From: OLB6 sp964525565
GTDB lineage: Bacteria; Bacteroidota; Ignavibacteria; Kapaibacteriales; Kapaibacteriaceae
Assembly: GCA_964525565.1 (NCBI GenBank)
Contig: CAZGHI010000020.1
Span: 1-42,107 of the forward strand
DNA: 42,107 nt
Direction of reading: 5' to 3'
Both the position numbers and the translations under genes were made by a program. Each line of letters starts with the position of its first letter. Within the stretch, counting starts at the first letter, position 1. This document shows, piece by piece, positions 25,833 to 34,622 of the stretch. The notes under the pieces are model-generated. The model was not told the DNA's origin, searched no databases, and worked only from the letters and a program-made list of their open reading frames with translations.

Positions 25833-26507
25833 CTACCCGCGCACTCCACGGCTAACGGTTACATCGGCAAATCCGCGACTGTTAAGATACCGTTTGAGAA
25901 TTGCTTGCTGCTCTTCTGTGAGTATCGAAGAAAGGGAGCGCAGGAATGACTTCTCACACTCTACAAGCATTTCTCGTATTCGCTGAGCAATGTTGCTGTT
26001 CCGCAGTGCCTCACGGGCACGGGCATTTAGTGCACGAATGGCTTCTATGGCCTCTTCACGAGTTATTTCGCCAGCCTCCAGCTTCTTAAGTATCTCTTCG
26101 CGTGCTGCCTTCACCTGAGCTATCACGTCCGATTGGTGCTTCCGCATCATCTGATGTGCTTCTTTTGTACACTCATGGAACTTGCCTAGCATGTCGGCAA
26201 CCTGCGCCCGTTGTTCGGCTGTTAGGTTCAGCGCATGCAACAATCGAGCAAATGGATGAGGTGGGTTTGCAGGTGTGTCCGGACGTCCTACACTCGGATC
26301 AGGGCGCTCGCGAACCGGCTGAGCAACTGTGGCGTCTTCGAAGTCAACCGATGCCACCAATAATTCAAATGCAGAGACATTCGAGCCAACGAACATTTCT
26401 GAACCGGAATCGGATGGCCCGGTGCCAACCGACTCGCTGCAGCCAACTCCAACAAAAACAAGGGCTGCTGCCAAAAGAGCCTTAAAGGCAAATCGGATGG
26501 TTATCAT
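25833..26507 (-). CDS. LTxxQ-motif (Spy/CpxP-like) putative lipoprotein
   Basis: 224 residues. It has an N-terminal hydrophobic signal (FAFKALLAAALVFVG) ending in a lipobox-like GVG-Cys23, then a 60-residue Ser/Pro-rich linker. The helical body has the two hallmark motifs LTAEQ (95-99) and LTEEQ (196-200). Between them lies a long charged helix (REEILKKLEAGEITREEAIE). Proteins of this type are periplasmic chaperones or stress sensors such as Spy and CpxP, and are common as lipoproteins in this phylum. Cys112 and Cys183 in the body could pair. A GGGAG ribosome site precedes the ATG. It is monocistronic, with its own terminator, and divergent from the C25-like gene. Confidence 0.8.
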   Translation of the reverse strand: MITIRFAFKALLAAALVFVGVGCSESVGTGPSDSGSEMFVGSNVSAFELLVASVDFEDATVAQPVRERPDPSVGRPDTPANPPHPFARLLHALNLTAEQRAQVADMLGKFHECTKEAHQMMRKHQSDVIAQVKAAREEILKKLEAGEITREEAIEAIRALNARAREALRNSNIAQRIREMLVECEKSFLRSLSSILTEEQQAILKRYLNSRGFADVTVSRGVRG

Positions 26508-26595
26508 TGTTCTCCCTTTCGTGAAACTGTTTACTTATCTCAATGTCGGTGTTGACTGTGATCACTGTTCTTGCGCAACAATCCAAATAGGCTGC

Positions 26596-28653
26596 ATGGG
26601 TTACAGCAATCGTGTCAGTTTTTTCATTATTGTCATGCATTTCGCTGCGTGTAATGCTTTATTTAAAGCACAAACACCTGCAGATGCATGCATCCGACTT
26701 ACGGTTACCTACCCGAAACTACATAATACAACGCTGTCTTGGTGGGCCCCACCAAATGCCCAACCTGCAATTGTTCGCGTCAAACGTATGCACTCCACTA
26801 ACTGGTTGCATCATGCCACCGTTTCAACCGAGCCGTACTCCATTACCATAACCGATACCCTCATAACCGAAATAGAAATTCAACAGGTGTGGACGGTAAA
26901 CGAGGTTACGTTTGCGGCTAGCGGGTACATGGCTCTCAACAAGCAGAGCACGGCAGTCACTACCTCCGCTCACAGAAGGGTGCTCGTTGTTGTTGAAGAC
27001 AACATTGCACAATCGCTGATTCCTGAACTGCACCGTCTCGCCGACGATCTCATTCGTGAGGGATGGATTGTGCATACCGCCCTTGCTCGTTCTGATGTAA
27101 GTCCGAAGGAGCTGAAAAGTCAGGTTGTGCACCGGTACTATGCCGACTCGGCTTACGGTCAGCTTACCCATGTTTTTCTCATCGGACACCTTCCCTATGC
27201 TACATCAGGGGGCTTTTTCACTCGCGGCACCTTTCCTAACCCCGATTTTCACCCTGAGCATGGAGGTGCATGGGCATCGGATGCATACTACGCCGACATG
27301 ACTACCAGCTCAACTGTAGGGGCAGAGTATCAATGGACAGATTTTCAGGTGAATATTACCAGCTATACTGTCGCCTCCAGACCGGAAAACAAGAACATAC
27401 CCGGCGACGGAAAGTTTGATCAGTCCATGATACCAACGGATTTGGAATTGTGCGTTGGCAGGCTGGATATGTGGGATCTCCCAACATTCGGAGTAATACC
27501 CGGATCGGACAGAAGTCGCGAAGTTGCGCTCATCAAACAATACCTTCAGCGAAACCATGAATACCGCAGGCGAGCATTCGAACCGCCAAATGCTGCCCTC
27601 ATAGACGACAATTTCGGTCTGTTCAGTCGTGTTCAGAATGGACTTCGCATTACCGAAGCCTTCGCTACATCAGGCTGGCGCTCGTTTTCTGCGATTGTGT
27701 CAGCCGACAACGTTTTCGAGGGCGATTGGATCCCGGATGCAACCAACAACCGCTTCACACTTGATACAGGTAAGGTTTTGCTTGCTTACGGATGTGGTGG
27801 TGGTGGATACGAGCATTGCAGTTATGTAGGCGATACACGAGAGTTTGCTCAGTACCCGTTACATGCCGTTTTTACGCTGCTGTTCGGTAGCTACTTTGGC
27901 GATGTTAACTCCACCAATAACGTTATGCGTGCAACACTTGCAAACAACGGGTGGGTACTTGCATCAGGCTGGGCCGGGCGTCCGCATTGGTTCCTACACC
28001 CTCTTGCTGCCGGCGCAACAATCGGAGAGTGTTTTCGGTTAAGCGCCAACAATGCGAATACTTATTTGGGTTCAACCTATATGGACGTTGAGACCAAACT
28101 GTACGATCATTATCCGTTGGGCAACCGAGGCATACACGTAATGTTACTTGGCGATCCTACACTCACCCTTCAGGGCCCAGTTATGGATGGTAGCGTTACC
28201 GTGGCGAACAATTCCGATGGCACTTCAACCATTACATTCCCTGGTGCTCACTTCACAGCAGGAAGTTCCGATGAAACAATAACCTACCTTGTTGAAGGGG
28301 CAACAAGCAGCAACAATCCCTTTAACCTATTACACACAGAACTTGGAAGCAATAAGCCGGAGTACTCCGTAACGCTTACGCTTCATCCATCAACAACCGT
28401 TATCCGCGTGAGGCCGGTTCTGCGCTCAGAAACCACTGCCGGACCACTGTGCGGGCGTGGACTGCTCTCAGCATCCGGCATTATTTCTCGTGTTGCAGAC
28501 AATACCAACAAGAGTGAACAGCCCCTTGGCATTCCTATTTTTACCGACATTCTTGGACGAGTGTTTACTGGTTCACCAGATCAGTTACCACCCGGACTGT
28601 GGTTGATATCCGTTCCCGGACAATCGCCCTGCGTTTACAAGGTAGTCCGGTAG
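26596..28653 (+). CDS. secreted gingipain-fold (peptidase C25-like) protein, active site apparently altered
   Basis: The frame is open further upstream, but that part runs antisense to the lipoprotein gene. I start at the ATG at 26596 (685 residues), which is followed by a signal-like segment (VSFFIIVMHFAACNALF). C25 marks are VFLIGHLPYA (193-202), WASDAYYADM (226-235), DGKFDQ (271-276), CVGRLDMWDLP (286-296) and VMLLGDPTLTL (515-525). The C-terminus (PIFTDILGRVF, then LPPGLWLI and YKVVR) is a degenerate T9SS sorting-like tail, so export to the surface is likely. Where active gingipain-like enzymes have Gly-His-Gly the sequence reads YGCGGGGYEHC (398-408), and the later catalytic Cys region reads LLFGSYFGDV (428-437) with no Cys. 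It may not be an active peptidase. Next comes the subtilase gene. Confidence 0.75.
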   Translation: MGYSNRVSFFIIVMHFAACNALFKAQTPADACIRLTVTYPKLHNTTLSWWAPPNAQPAIVRVKRMHSTNWLHHATVSTEPYSITITDTLITEIEIQQVWTVNEVTFAASGYMALNKQSTAVTTSAHRRVLVVVEDNIAQSLIPELHRLADDLIREGWIVHTALARSDVSPKELKSQVVHRYYADSAYGQLTHVFLIGHLPYATSGGFFTRGTFPNPDFHPEHGGAWASDAYYADMTTSSTVGAEYQWTDFQVNITSYTVASRPENKNIPGDGKFDQSMIPTDLELCVGRLDMWDLPTFGVIPGSDRSREVALIKQYLQRNHEYRRRAFEPPNAALIDDNFGLFSRVQNGLRITEAFATSGWRSFSAIVSADNVFEGDWIPDATNNRFTLDTGKVLLAYGCGGGGYEHCSYVGDTREFAQYPLHAVFTLLFGSYFGDVNSTNNVMRATLANNGWVLASGWAGRPHWFLHPLAAGATIGECFRLSANNANTYLGSTYMDVETKLYDHYPLGNRGIHVMLLGDPTLTLQGPVMDGSVTVANNSDGTSTITFPGAHFTAGSSDETITYLVEGATSSNNPFNLLHTELGSNKPEYSVTLTLHPSTTVIRVRPVLRSETTAGPLCGRGLLSASGIISRVADNTNKSEQPLGIPIFTDILGRVFTGSPDQLPPGLWLISVPGQSPCVYKVVR

Positions 28654-28715
28654 AGCTGTATCATTCCGGCACCTCGCGAGTCTTTGCTGTCCATTCATTC
28701 TATTTCAGGGACACC

Positions 28716-31700
28716 ATGTTTCGTTGTTTGATAGTTATCGCTGCAACTCTAGGTTATGCACTCACGGCTTTAGCGCAGATTTTACCTGGTCGGGATGCCT
28801 ATTTAATCCGATTAGAGGCTCAGACCTTACCAAACGGCGTTGTTCTCCCGCAAACAACTCACATCATGAAGCGTCCAGCAGCAGGAACGTATGTAAATGG
28901 TGTTGTTATCGTGAAAACACGCGCAATCCATGGCATACATAAAAACGACAAGCTAATTGAAGGCAGCGACGCAAACATGACGTTGCAGTCCATAGGAGCT
29001 CAGACGGTTACAAGCACATTTGAACGATCTGTTGCCGACAACACAATCCAAATGCAAACAGCAACGGCAATTGGACTTGACCGATTTTACACGGTGCATT
29101 ACTCACAAGAGATAGATGCTTTCGACGTGTGCCTGCGCCTTATGGAAGCCCCAGACGTAGAATATGCAGTGCCCGTAGAAATTCACAGCATGAGTTTTAC
29201 CCCCAACGACCCTGACTTTGCTACAAAACAGCCGTGGCTTACAACCATGAAGCTCCAAGAGGCATGGGACGTGTCTAAAGGTTCGGCAAGCGTAATCATC
29301 GCCATTGTAGATAGCGGAGTTGACTGGGAACATGAAGACCTTTCGGCGCAGATTTTTACGAACGTTAACGAAATCCCAAACAACAACATTGACGATGATA
29401 AAAATGGTTACATAGACGATGTTCGAGGGTGGGATTTTGTTGGAAACATTACAACAACCGAAGCACAGAACGGAATTCGTAAACCCGACAACGATCCGAA
29501 AGTTCGATTTAGTACGATCAATGGTACCAATGGCCATGGCACGGTTAGCGCCGGCTGCGCATCTGCGCACACAAACAATGCAAAAGGCATCGCTAGCCCG
29601 GGATTCAACTGCAAGATCCTTCCCGTTAAAGTTGCATCCGACAATCCCCAGGTTGGCGGTATCCTGGCCGGATACGAAGGTATCGTGTACTCCGCCGACA
29701 TGGGAGCACAAATTATCAACTGCTCCTGGGGTGGAACCTCTAACAACCCTATGGGACAAGAGATCATCAATTACGCACTCGGTAAGGGGGCGTTGGTTGT
29801 GGCTGCTTCAGGAAATAACGGATTGTACACCGACGTAACTCCGCATTATCCGTCCAGCTACCGCAATGTACTGTCGGTAGGCGCATCTACTTTAGCAGAC
29901 CAACCGGCTAACTGGAGTAACTATGGATCTGATGTAACAACATATGCACCGGGTGAAAACATCTACAGCACATTCCCAAACCTAAACAGGTATCAGGCGT
30001 TTACGGGTACTTCGTTCTCTGCCCCCTTAGTTGCCGGCATCTGTGGACTCATCAAGGCAGCACATCCAGACTGGACCCCAGAGATGGTACTGCAACAGAT
30101 CCGGTCAACAAGCGATGCCCTGAATGGCGTTTCGGAGGCCAATAGAATAACCTACTTCGGACGAGTTAATGCGGCACGAGCACTCAAGTTCAACCAATCA
30201 TTCTCATCAGGTGACAGGATACCCGGCATTGCTGTTGAAAGGGTTACTGTTACCGGCAACAATGCCATTAACAGCTACGCTCCCACCGAGGTTATTTTCA
30301 CGCTAAAGAATTATTTGGCAAGCGCTTCGAACGTAAAGATTACGATAACACCAAGAAGTAGCGGTGCTACTATCAGCGGCAACACAAGCGTAACCATACC
30401 CAACATTGAACATAATACCACAACGCCACTACCACTTACCGTTCAACTACAACCAACATATCCCTGGTATGAGGCTGAACTTTCATTCCTGATTACCATT
30501 CAAAGTGGGCTTTATGTAAATTATGTTATCGTTGGCGCCCCGGTGAATCTACCCACATCTAACCGACACACCGCTGTCCCGTCGAGTCCGCTCCTGCCAT
30601 ACGAACTACTCGATTACACATCCGATGGCATGCTATGGGTTGGGTCGAACTTTTTCGGGCAGCCTGCAATTGTTGTAGGCAGTGTTGCCGGACAAAGCGG
30701 TGTAGCATCTCTCCCATACAAACCCACAGTAATCAAAGGTCTTGGCGGCTATAATGCACTTATTGGGGGACTACAGACCGGAAAGGCAACGATTTCACGA
30801 ACAACAAATGGCCAGTCATGGACACCTACCGATGTTAGCGGAAGCATGGGCACGGTTGGCGGCATTGTGATGTTTGATGCACAAAATGGAATGGCCGTTG
30901 GCAATCCGGTTGGCGGTAAGATTGGTGCTGCCCGCACTACCGACGGCGGAGTAACCTGGCAAAAGATGAACAACACGCCGAACTCGATTACGAACGAAAA
31001 GGTACTGGACGGTGTTCTAGCTAATACTGCTAACGGTTTATGGTTCTGTACTTCTGCCCGCCGAATCATTTACACAACAAATCGCGGCACAACATGGGCG
31101 ACATCCGTGTTAGGGGTTAACGGTGCTGTTTTAAAGTCCATAGCATTCAGCGATGATAAGAATGGTGTTTTGGTGTATGAAGCTGGTGGTGCATCGCTTG
31201 TGGCTTCGTGTAAGGATGCGATTACGTGGACCCCAGCCGTCTTCGACCCGTCAACATTGGGCATTCGTGCCGTTGCAACCACAAGTCCCGGTAAACATCA
31301 CTTGCTCATTGGAGAGAATGGCGAGGTGTACGGCAGCGACGATGTAGGAGCATCATGGCAAGCAGTACTGAGTAAGCCCACCACCACAACAACAATGGCC
31401 ATTGCCCGTTCGACATCGCCAACCACCGTTGCAACGCTTGGTGATGGTATCGGCATTCTCGAGTACCGATACTCCGGCCCAAATGGGACGCGTTTGTTAA
31501 GCGCCTCTGTGGACACGTTAAACTTTGGATCGTTGGAAGAAAATCAAAACAGACTTCGGAGTGCACGACTAAACAGCACGGGAGAAAGTGATGTTCTTGT
31601 TGAATCCGTAGAAATCACAGTTCAGGGTTCTACTCCTGCAGACGCATTTCGTTTAACAGGCAATGTTGGACCGATTATACCTTCCGGAGGTTATGCCAAC

Positions 31701-32075
31701 GTTCCGGTTCGCATGTATGCAACTCAGCCAGGAACGTATCGCGGAACTTTAACAATACGGTCAAATGCGCAAGACGGCCCCATAACAATTGAACTGGTAG
31801 GTATCGTTGGAACGCCTTCTTCAGTACAGGAAGAGGCCACGACGCATTCACTTAACATCTATCCAAACCCAGCGACAACAGAATTCACCCTTTACCTTCC
31901 AAGCCCATCGGTTGTTTGGATTACCAACATGTCCGGGGTAACGGTAGGCACCGAGCACAGCCTCCCCGCAGGCGAGCACATTGTTCCCTTGCATTCCCTA
32001 ACAGCGGGTTCGTATTTCGTGATGGCGCGTTCTGCTTCCAAAACGTTTGTAAGCCCCCTCATCATTCTCCGATAA
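28716..32075 (+). CDS. secreted subtilisin-like (S8) serine protease with T9SS sorting domain
   Basis: I start at the ATG at 28716, which gives 1119 residues and a signal peptide (MFRCLIVIAATLGYALTALA). It sits close after CAGGG; the longer frame overlaps the previous gene. A propeptide-like region (25-170) precedes the S8 domain with the full triad: Asp199 (IAIVDSGVDWEHED), His274 (NGTNGHGTVSAG) and Ser433 (TGTSFSAPLVAG), plus the oxyanion Asn in VVAASGNNG. After about 500 come beta domains, BNR/sialidase-like repeats (TTDGGVTWQKM, RTTNGQSWTP) and a choice-of-anchor-like domain (LNFGSLEENQN). The end, LNIYPNPATTEFTLYLPS to the last arginine, is a T9SS type A-like domain. It is predicted to be an active surface or secreted protease. 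Confidence 0.93.
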   Translation: MFRCLIVIAATLGYALTALAQILPGRDAYLIRLEAQTLPNGVVLPQTTHIMKRPAAGTYVNGVVIVKTRAIHGIHKNDKLIEGSDANMTLQSIGAQTVTSTFERSVADNTIQMQTATAIGLDRFYTVHYSQEIDAFDVCLRLMEAPDVEYAVPVEIHSMSFTPNDPDFATKQPWLTTMKLQEAWDVSKGSASVIIAIVDSGVDWEHEDLSAQIFTNVNEIPNNNIDDDKNGYIDDVRGWDFVGNITTTEAQNGIRKPDNDPKVRFSTINGTNGHGTVSAGCASAHTNNAKGIASPGFNCKILPVKVASDNPQVGGILAGYEGIVYSADMGAQIINCSWGGTSNNPMGQEIINYALGKGALVVAASGNNGLYTDVTPHYPSSYRNVLSVGASTLADQPANWSNYGSDVTTYAPGENIYSTFPNLNRYQAFTGTSFSAPLVAGICGLIKAAHPDWTPEMVLQQIRSTSDALNGVSEANRITYFGRVNAARALKFNQSFSSGDRIPGIAVERVTVTGNNAINSYAPTEVIFTLKNYLASASNVKITITPRSSGATISGNTSVTIPNIEHNTTTPLPLTVQLQPTYPWYEAELSFLITIQSGLYVNYVIVGAPVNLPTSNRHTAVPSSPLLPYELLDYTSDGMLWVGSNFFGQPAIVVGSVAGQSGVASLPYKPTVIKGLGGYNALIGGLQTGKATISRTTNGQSWTPTDVSGSMGTVGGIVMFDAQNGMAVGNPVGGKIGAARTTDGGVTWQKMNNTPNSITNEKVLDGVLANTANGLWFCTSARRIIYTTNRGTTWATSVLGVNGAVLKSIAFSDDKNGVLVYEAGGASLVASCKDAITWTPAVFDPSTLGIRAVATTSPGKHHLLIGENGEVYGSDDVGASWQAVLSKPTTTTTMAIARSTSPTTVATLGDGIGILEYRYSGPNGTRLLSASVDTLNFGSLEENQNRLRSARLNSTGESDVLVESVEITVQGSTPADAFRLTGNVGPIIPSGGYANVPVRMYATQPGTYRGTLTIRSNAQDGPITIELVGIVGTPSSVQEEATTHSLNIYPNPATTEFTLYLPSPSVVWITNMSGVTVGTEHSLPAGEHIVPLHSLTAGSYFVMARSASKTFVSPLIILR

Positions 32076-32081
32076 GGTACA

Positions 32082-32804
32082 TCACCCAAACGAAGATCGG
32101 GATAAGTCAACGCCGCCTGTAGTCACACGGCGGCGTTTTGCTTTCAGCCACACATAGAGGATGTAGCCGGCACCGGCCACCAACAAGAGCACAAAGAATA
32201 GCTGTCCCCACTGAAAGGTTCCCGGGTACACGCTGGTAGTTCCATCAGGGTTTACGACAGTGTATGGGCGCGAGTAGTAAAATGCCGGATGGAACGGCAT
32301 GCTGTAGTACCACGGAATCGTACCCATGAGGTATCCCATCATAAAGCCGTCGCCCATACCGCCGTAGCGGTGGATCACGTAGCTGTTCGTACCGTTGTTC
32401 GAAGGGATTGCAGTCCGTTCCGTTCTGCGGGGTACACCATAGCGCGACGTGTATTCCTGCGCAGAGCTTAGCCGAGATCCACCAAACGTGTTGCGCTGTG
32501 AACTCATAGGCATGGCTTGGGGTGTGCTGCTCGGTGAGCGAGGAGCGGAGTACTGACGCTGTTGGTACGGTTCCGACTGCCGCGAAGGCGATGAGCGCCT
32601 GCTGCCACCAAAAGACCCGCCTCCGGAAGGACTTTGCCGTGGGGCTGATCGTGGTGGTGAATAACTTCTGCTGCCTCCTGAAGAGCGACTTCCACCAAAC
32701 GACCCCCCTCCTCGTGAATTTTGGGCTGCAATATCACTCGGTACCGTTGTCAGAACAGCCGCAAAAGAAAGTGCCGTTAGTGCTAATCTCTTCCACGTAT
32801 TCAT
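32082..32804 (-). CDS. secreted or membrane protein rich in Gly/Ser/Arg/Pro, unknown function
   Basis: 240 residues. A signal peptide (MNTWKRLALTALSFAAVLTT) is followed by a low-complexity repeat-like stretch (about 30-125) with recurring GGSFGGSR and SP/RQ units. A Tyr/Gly/Met-rich part follows (MGYLMGTIPWYYSMPFHPAF), then one membrane segment (FFVLLLVAGAGYILYVWL) and a basic tail. This resembles small 'DUF-like' membrane proteins with glycine-serine-arginine tracts found in many bacteria, but I cannot name the family. Its start overlaps the stop of the 142-residue upstream gene by 4 bases. The last 30 codons carry the terminator of the convergent subtilase gene on the other strand. Confidence 0.7.
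   Translation of the reverse strand: MNTWKRLALTALSFAAVLTTVPSDIAAQNSRGGGSFGGSRSSGGSRSYSPPRSAPRQSPSGGGSFGGSRRSSPSRQSEPYQQRQYSAPRSPSSTPQAMPMSSQRNTFGGSRLSSAQEYTSRYGVPRRTERTAIPSNNGTNSYVIHRYGGMGDGFMMGYLMGTIPWYYSMPFHPAFYYSRPYTVVNPDGTTSVYPGTFQWGQLFFVLLLVAGAGYILYVWLKAKRRRVTTGGVDLSRSSFG
32109..32147 (+). terminator. terminator of the subtilase gene, inside the convergent gene
   Basis: A perfect 9-base stem AACGCCGCC / GGCGGCGTT with an 11-base loop, followed on the plus strand by TTTTGCTTTC. It lies 34 bases past the subtilase stop, within the last codons of the minus-strand gene that ends at 32082. Confidence 0.8.
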
Positions 32805-33229
32805 CTCCAGACTCCTTCCCGCGTTAAATCTCCGTTTTCTTCGCGAAATGTGATTTCTCCAATAAGCTTCACGTTAGGCGGACCACTGATGTGTACATAC
32901 AAACTCACAATGCCGTCTTGGCGATACCCATCCAATGCAATAATTGTGCCCTCCAACGTTCCGTCGCTATCCACCGTTAGCAACCGCATTGATTGCGCCT
33001 CTTCCTCTGTGAAGGCCGGTTCGGTGGTTGCGACATTATCCAGATATTCTTGCAGCACATTCCGGGTGTACATCGAGCCGTCTTGTCCTTTGTACTGGAT
33101 AATGGCATCAAAAGCACCATTTTCGTCCAGGTTCAACAAAAGTTCACGCACACCCTTGAGTTGTGTGCCATTATAGTACACTGCTGTTGTCTCGAGCAGT
33201 CCGTTGCTTTCAATACTGAGTTCTGGCAT
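32801..33229 (-). CDS. hypothetical cytoplasmic protein
   Basis: The frame is open back to 33343, but that would overlap the divergent GCS2 gene. I choose the ATG at 33229, giving 142 residues (MPELSIESNGLLETTAVYYN). No signal peptide. The protein is acidic and beta-rich (GVRELLLNLDENGAFDAIIQ, and GTIIALDGYRQDGIVSLYVH). A WxxExx-like or calycin-like small beta protein would fit, which is a guess. The stop overlaps the start of the Gly/Ser/Arg-rich membrane gene by 4 bases, so the two are coupled. Function unknown. Confidence 0.6.
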   Translation of the reverse strand: MPELSIESNGLLETTAVYYNGTQLKGVRELLLNLDENGAFDAIIQYKGQDGSMYTRNVLQEYLDNVATTEPAFTEEEAQSMRLLTVDSDGTLEGTIIALDGYRQDGIVSLYVHISGPPNVKLIGEITFREENGDLTREGVWR

Positions 33230-33302
33230 ATACCAAACTACGACGTATAAGATCAGGATTGGTTGCGCTATCTTGGCGTACAAATTTCTTAATGGAGTGT
33301 AC

Positions 33303-34553
33303 ATGGCAGCCGAAGACCCCGGGGTAATGTTCGATCCAGGCAACCCTTACGAACGTCCATCGTTCACACTTGGCATCGAAGAAGAGTACATGGTACTTGA
33401 TCCGCAAACCTTCAATCTGCGGTCGCACGTAAATCTGGAACTCATCAGCAAAGGACGTGTGCTGCTTCACGAGCACATCAAACCGGAGATGCACGGATCA
33501 ATGCTGGAAATCGGTACCGCTGTATGCAGAGATGTAAAAGAGGCGCGGTTCCAGGTTACAAAAATCAGAAGTATTGTACACCACCTGGCAAAACAAAACG
33601 GTTTGCTCATTGGTGCATCTTCAACGCACCCTTTTGCTCATTGGGAAGAGCAGGATATTTATCCCGATGACAGGTATATGATACTCATCGAAGACATGCA
33701 GCTCCTCGCTCGTTCGCTGCTCATCTTTGGCATGCACATTCATATCGGCATCGAAAACCGAGAGGTGCAGATTCAGTTGATGAACGAGATGCGGTACTTT
33801 ATGCCGCACATTCTGGCCATTTCCACCAATTCTCCGTTTTGGGAAGGGGCTAATACAGGCTTGAAGAGCTTTCGTTCAAAAATCTTTGAACGATTCCCCC
33901 GTACGGCTCTTCCCGATTTGTTTTCAGACTGGAGCGAGTACCAACACTATGTAAACTTATTGGTAAAATCGGGTTCAATCGACAATGCGAAAAAGATCTG
34001 GTGGGACATTCGGCCTCATCCATTCTTTCCAACGCTGGAAGTGCGAATATGCGATCTGCCGATGCGTATTGAAGAAACCGTTGCTATTGCAGCACTATGT
34101 CAGGCTGTTGCTGCAAAGCTCTACTCTCTCTACGAACAAAACTTATCGTTTCGGCAGTACCGCCGGTCGCTGCTCATGGAAAATAAATGGCGTGCTGTTC
34201 GATACGGTTTGGATGGTAAACTTATTGACTGGGGTCGGCAGGTTGAAATGCCGGCTCGCGATTTAATCAAGGAACTGCTTGACTTTGTGGATCCCGTTGT
34301 GGATTCTCTGGGTTCTCGCGACGAAATAACCTACATCGAGAGAATTTTGGCGGAGGGTTCAGGGGCCGATCGGCAACTGCAGGTATTCAAAGAAACGAAC
34401 GACATGCGCGAAGTGGTGAAGTACATCCATGCCGAAACAACGAACGGTTTGTTTTCCGATGTAACTCCGTTTCTTGATGCTGTTCACCCTCCATCGCCTG
34501 ATGCAATCGCCGAGAAGGCAACATCCATAAAAAGTGAGAACGATCCACGCTAA
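33303..34553 (+). CDS. carboxylate-amine ligase, YbdK/GCS2 family
   Basis: I choose the ATG at 33303, with GGAG 5 bases upstream, giving 416 residues. Members of the GCS2 superfamily use ATP to join glutamate to cysteine or other amines; YbdK itself is a weak glutamate-cysteine ligase and the true substrate is usually unknown. Marks are FTLGIEEEYMVLDPQT (21-36) with the metal-binding glutamates, the GMHIHIGIENRE His motif, and HPFFPTLEVRICDLPMRIEE, all typical. No glutathione synthetase is nearby. It is divergent from the hypothetical gene at 32801 and followed by the S10 peptidase after 69 bases. Confidence 0.88.
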   Translation: MAAEDPGVMFDPGNPYERPSFTLGIEEEYMVLDPQTFNLRSHVNLELISKGRVLLHEHIKPEMHGSMLEIGTAVCRDVKEARFQVTKIRSIVHHLAKQNGLLIGASSTHPFAHWEEQDIYPDDRYMILIEDMQLLARSLLIFGMHIHIGIENREVQIQLMNEMRYFMPHILAISTNSPFWEGANTGLKSFRSKIFERFPRTALPDLFSDWSEYQHYVNLLVKSGSIDNAKKIWWDIRPHPFFPTLEVRICDLPMRIEETVAIAALCQAVAAKLYSLYEQNLSFRQYRRSLLMENKWRAVRYGLDGKLIDWGRQVEMPARDLIKELLDFVDPVVDSLGSRDEITYIERILAEGSGADRQLQVFKETNDMREVVKYIHAETTNGLFSDVTPFLDAVHPPSPDAIAEKATSIKSENDPR

Positions 34554-34622
34554 CCTGATTTTATCACAACACCCTTTTTCCACCTCCTATCTTCACAACC
34601 ACCTATTCAACGATTTCGTACA

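Noticed and set aside
26329..26595. Open frame continuing upstream of the C25-like gene
   Set aside because: It lies antisense within the lipoprotein gene and adds no signal peptide; the ATG at 26596 gives a proper secreted N-terminus.
29103..29759. 218-codon minus-strand frame inside the subtilase gene
   Set aside because: It mirrors the strongly supported S8 catalytic domain; no domain or ribosome site of its own.
33230..33343. N-terminal extension of the 142-residue hypothetical protein
   Set aside because: It would overlap the divergent GCS2 start by about 40 bases; the ATG at 33229 leaves a normal 73-base promoter region.
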